Shown here: one piece after another, positions 4,616-6,831 of the stretch
Numbering within the stretch: position 1 is the stretch's first letter
Layout: the number at the start of each line of letters is the position of its first letter
Assembly (NCBI GenBank): GCA_023420935.1
Contig: JAEZUR010000189.1
Span: 1-6,831, forward strand
Length of the DNA: 6,831 nucleotides
Reading direction: 5' to 3'
DNA from: Bacillota bacterium
GTDB lineage: Bacteria > Bacillota > Clostridia > Lachnospirales > Lachnospiraceae
Position numbers and translations under genes: made by a program
The notes under the pieces: model-generated
Seen by the model: the letters and a program-made list of their open reading frames with translations, nothing else
What the model was told of the DNA's origin: nothing
The model's database searches: none

Positions 4616-5590
4616 ATGGTAGGAATTAAAGATGTGGCAAAGGCAGCAGGAATATCAGTTTCGACGGTATCCAATGTCCTGAATGGAAAGAAAAATGTCA
4701 GTGAAGCAACGAGAGAAAGAGTTCTTAGCATTTGTAGAGAATTATCGTATTATCCCAACACGGCAGGGCGTGCTTTAAAATCTGGCAATACCAACACCAT
4801 AATGTTTAATTTTAGTGATTTTGATCGAAGTTTCTATTTGAAGATTATTAAGGGTATTAGTGACTATGTGAATGACAACAATTATGATCTGATTATCTGT
4901 ACCAATAAATCAGGTGAAAAGTATATGCGTAGTAACCTAAGCAGTGGTTGCATTATATTAGATAAGATGATGAAAGATGAGGTTCTTGTAAAAGTAGCCA
5001 ATGAACATTATCCAATTGTTGTTCTGGATAGAGTGATAGATCATCCGTATATCAAAAGTGTCGTTGTAAATAATTATGATTTGATGAAAGAAATGGTTCA
5101 GGAGCTAGTGCGAAGGGGTTATCGAAAATACGGATTTATCGGGGGGCCTGAATACACTGCAGATAATAAGGAACGATATGAAGCGTTTAAAGATGCCCTG
5201 GATGATAACAAGATACCGTTCCAACAGAAGTTTTATTTTACTGGTGATTATAAAGAAAAAAGCGGATACAACGCGGCAAAAATAATGCTATTAAGTCAGG
5301 AATTGCCGGAAGTATTGGTATGTGCCAATGATAATATGGCCATCGGAGCCATGAAGGCATTTACGGATCACGGTTTAATGGTGCCAAGAGATATTGCGAT
5401 TACAGGCTTTGATGATTGTGATCTTGCTGGTGCCATGGGGCTTACCACCGTTTCTATTCCTAATTATGAACGTGGTTTTATGGCTGCTAGATACCTGATT
5501 GAGAATATAAGAGGCGAATTAAACGTAGAACCGTTTAAGATTCCAGCTAAAGTAAAGTGGCGAAACAGTGTAGCGGATAAAAGGAGATAG
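4616..5590 (+). CDS. LacI-family transcriptional regulator
   Basis: A 324-residue DNA-binding regulator. The N-terminal helix-turn-helix (about 3-24) reads GIKDVAKAAGISVSTVSNVL, the LacI signature. The hinge helix contains ALKSG (53-57), with L54 in the position that usually inserts into the operator minor groove. Residues about 60-315 form a periplasmic-binding-like ligand domain, with VVLDRV (135-140), GFIGGP (173-178), CANDNMAIGAM (236-246) and ITGFDD (262-267). Length is usual for the family (about 330). Such proteins are mostly repressors that release DNA on binding a sugar. The start follows AGGAAGGAG (4601-4609) with six bases spacing. The gene lies 212 bases upstream of a sugar-binding lipoprotein gene in the same direction, so it most likely controls that transporter through the inverted repeats at its promoter. 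The ligand sugar cannot be deduced. Confidence 0.95.
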   Translation: MVGIKDVAKAAGISVSTVSNVLNGKKNVSEATRERVLSICRELSYYPNTAGRALKSGNTNTIMFNFSDFDRSFYLKIIKGISDYVNDNNYDLIICTNKSGEKYMRSNLSSGCIILDKMMKDEVLVKVANEHYPIVVLDRVIDHPYIKSVVVNNYDLMKEMVQELVRRGYRKYGFIGGPEYTADNKERYEAFKDALDDNKIPFQQKFYFTGDYKEKSGYNAAKIMLLSQELPEVLVCANDNMAIGAMKAFTDHGLMVPRDIAITGFDDCDLAGAMGLTTVSIPNYERGFMAARYLIENIRGELNVEPFKIPAKVKWRNSVADKRR

Positions 5591-5632
5591 TAAAGTAAAT
5601 CAGTAAAACAAGTAAAATAATTTACCTATAAC

Positions 5633-5677
5633 ATAGCACAGTTAACAAGTATCACACGTTTTCTTGTGCTATTTTTA
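5633..5677 (+). terminator. probable terminator after lacI
   Basis: ATAGCACA (5633-5640) pairs perfectly with TGTGCTAT (5665-5672), and the sequence continues TTTTA to 5677. The 8-bp stem and T run fit an intrinsic terminator, but the 24-base loop is long and reduces confidence. An alternative inner pairing, ACAAG with CTTGT (5645-5649 with 5663-5667), would compete with it. Confidence 0.5.
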
Positions 5678-5726
5678 TGCCTAAATATATAATTTGCCTA
5701 AAAATATTTATAAAAACATGGATTAA

Positions 5727-5755
5727 TTGACAAATATGTCATGTGGAAGTAATAT
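5727..5755 (+). promoter_or_regulatory. sigma-A promoter of the sugar-binding protein gene
   Basis: A perfect -35 TTGACA (5727-5732) and a -10 TAATAT (5750-5755) are separated by the ideal 17 bases. Transcription should start at about 5761-5763, giving a leader of about 40 bases with AAAGGAG at 5788-5794. This is the best promoter in the window. Both inverted repeats described for this region overlap it or its start site. Confidence 0.8.
5728..5741. promoter_or_regulatory. operator-like inverted repeat over the -35
   Basis: TGACA-AATA-TGTCA is a perfect 5-bp inverted repeat with a four-base centre, overlapping the -35 hexamer by five bases. A protein bound here would block RNA polymerase. 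Its 5+4+5 layout is the same as that of the second repeat at 5761-5774. The half-site sequences differ, so one protein binding both is not certain. Confidence 0.35.
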
Positions 5756-5760
5756 ATAGG

Positions 5761-5774
5761 TGTAACGATTTACA
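5761..5774. promoter_or_regulatory. operator-like inverted repeat at the transcription start, probably a LacI-family site
   Basis: TGTAA-CGAT-TTACA is a perfect 5-bp inverted repeat with a four-base centre, lying on the predicted transcription start. It resembles LacI-family operators and the outer part of catabolite-responsive elements (TGTAANCGNTTACA), but the central CG is shifted one base to the left, so it is not a canonical CcpA site. The most economical reading is that it is the operator of the LacI-family protein encoded at 4616-5590. Confidence 0.55.
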
Positions 5775-5802
5775 AATAATATTTTCTAAAGGAGAAGTGT
5801 TT

Positions 5803-6831
5803 ATGAGAATGAGAAAAGCAATCAGTGTTTTACTTACTGCGACTCTGATGACTGGGTTATTGCTAACGGGGTGTGGCAAAACATCAAATACCAATGCAGA
5901 CAAAGAAACTACTGCTACTGCAGGAACAGAAACCAAAGAAGGCGGTGATAAAGTAGAAGCTGCTAAAAAAATCGTTGTGTTTCAGTCTAAGGTAGAAATA
6001 GTAGATAAATTAGAGGAATTAGGAAAGTTATATCAAGAAGAGACTGGAGTAGAGGTTGAAGTTTGGGGAACAACTGGGGACGACTACGCACAACAGTTAA
6101 AGATTAAATTAAGTAATAATCAAGGACCTACTGTATTTTCACTTGCACCAGGATCTGAATCCGATGATCTGTTATCTTATTTAACTGATTTAAGTGGTTT
6201 ATCTTTTGTAAAAGATATTGCTGCCAACATGGCTGATACAAAAGACGGTAAAGTAGTAGGTATCCCATATACCGTAGAAGGTTTCGGTGTTGTTTATAAT
6301 AAAAGTTTAATTGATCCTACAAAGATCACAACGACTGATGCATTTATTCAAATGTTAAAAGATCAAAAAGCAGCAGGTATTAATGGATTTAGTTTATCAC
6401 AAGAAAGTTATTTCTTGATTGGACATATTCTTAATACACCATTTGCATTACAGCCAGATGCAAAAGCATTTGTGGATCAGGTAGTAAAAGGCGAAGTGAA
6501 ACTTCAGGATGTGAAAGAATTCCAGGAATTTGCCAAGTTAATGGAAGCGGTAAGAGAGAATACCAACAACCCATTAGAAGTAAATTATGATAAAGAAACT
6601 GGAGATTTCGCATCAGGAAAAAGTGCTTCCATTCACCAAGGAAACTGGTCTTATGGAATGTTCAAAGATTACAATGTAGATTTTGATATGGGAATTATGC
6701 CATTACCAATTGCAGGAAATGATAAATTAGCAGTAAGTGTACCAGCATGTTGGTATGTGAACTCTCAAGCATCTGAGGCAGAACAACTTGCCGGAAAACA
6801 ATTTATTGAGTGGGTTTATACTAGTGAAACA
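5803..6831 (+). CDS. sugar ABC transporter solute-binding lipoprotein, N-terminal 343 residues
   Basis: The gene runs off the window end; 343 codons are visible, whereas family members are usually about 420-450 residues. The N-terminus MRMRKAISVLL is a lipoprotein signal peptide, with the lipobox LTGC at 21-24. C24 would be lipidated and anchor the protein to the outer face of the membrane. A Thr/Lys/Glu-rich linker (about 25-52) follows, then a family 1 extracellular solute-binding domain. Characteristic segments are VVGIPYTVEGFGVVYNKS (151-168) and FASGKSASIHQGNWSYG (269-285), both typical of carbohydrate-binding members. It captures a sugar or oligosaccharide and delivers it to membrane permeases, which are probably encoded just beyond the window. 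The start is set by AAAGGAG (5788-5794) eight bases upstream. It has a strong promoter with operator-like repeats, consistent with control by the LacI regulator upstream. The substrate is unknown. Confidence 0.93.
   Translation, partial: MRMRKAISVLLTATLMTGLLLTGCGKTSNTNADKETTATAGTETKEGGDKVEAAKKIVVFQSKVEIVDKLEELGKLYQEETGVEVEVWGTTGDDYAQQLKIKLSNNQGPTVFSLAPGSESDDLLSYLTDLSGLSFVKDIAANMADTKDGKVVGIPYTVEGFGVVYNKSLIDPTKITTTDAFIQMLKDQKAAGINGFSLSQESYFLIGHILNTPFALQPDAKAFVDQVVKGEVKLQDVKEFQEFAKLMEAVRENTNNPLEVNYDKETGDFASGKSASIHQGNWSYGMFKDYNVDFDMGIMPLPIAGNDKLAVSVPACWYVNSQASEAEQLAGKQFIEWVYTSET

Noticed and set aside
5761..5774. Canonical CcpA catabolite-responsive element
   Set aside because: The outer TGTAA/TTACA halves fit, but the central CG is displaced by one base, so a specific LacI-family operator is the better reading.

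Overview
The window is AT-rich and carries strong AGGAG-type ribosome binding sites, Rho-independent terminators and Firmicutes-type protein families. These include an ECF sigma factor with a zinc-finger anti-sigma partner, a LacI regulator, and a lipoprotein sugar-binding protein. A low-GC Gram-positive bacterium of the Clostridia is the best fit, possibly Lachnospiraceae (for example Lachnoclostridium). That placement is inferred from style and protein families, not from a database match.

Layout, left to right: (1) the 3' end of a cold-shock protein gene and its terminator (1-275). (2) A HAD-family phosphatase gene (453-1097). (3) A convergent minus-strand gene (1328-2053) for a MazF/PemK-like protein with an N-terminal extension and a C-terminal coiled coil. 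It has its own extended -10 promoter and a strong minus-strand terminator, and no visible antitoxin gene. (4) A low-molecular-weight protein tyrosine phosphatase gene (2374-2835) closed by a terminator. (5) A two-gene operon with an ATGA overlap: an ECF sigma factor (3020-3511) and a zinc-finger anti-sigma factor with about six membrane spans (3508-4269). (6) A 346-bp non-coding stretch containing a 158-bp imperfect inverted repeat, ending just before the ribosome binding site of a LacI-family regulator (4616-5590). (7) A consensus sigma-A promoter overlapped by two 14-bp inverted repeats, followed by the first 343 codons of a sugar ABC transporter solute-binding lipoprotein (5803 to the window end).

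The genes form small independent units rather than one system. The sigma/anti-sigma pair is a self-contained signalling module. The LacI regulator very probably controls the downstream sugar-uptake operon, which continues past the window. The most unusual items are the long inverted repeat with its purine-rich AGCG-repeat loop upstream of lacI, the stand-alone MazF-like protein, and the paired operator-like palindromes at the binding-protein promoter.
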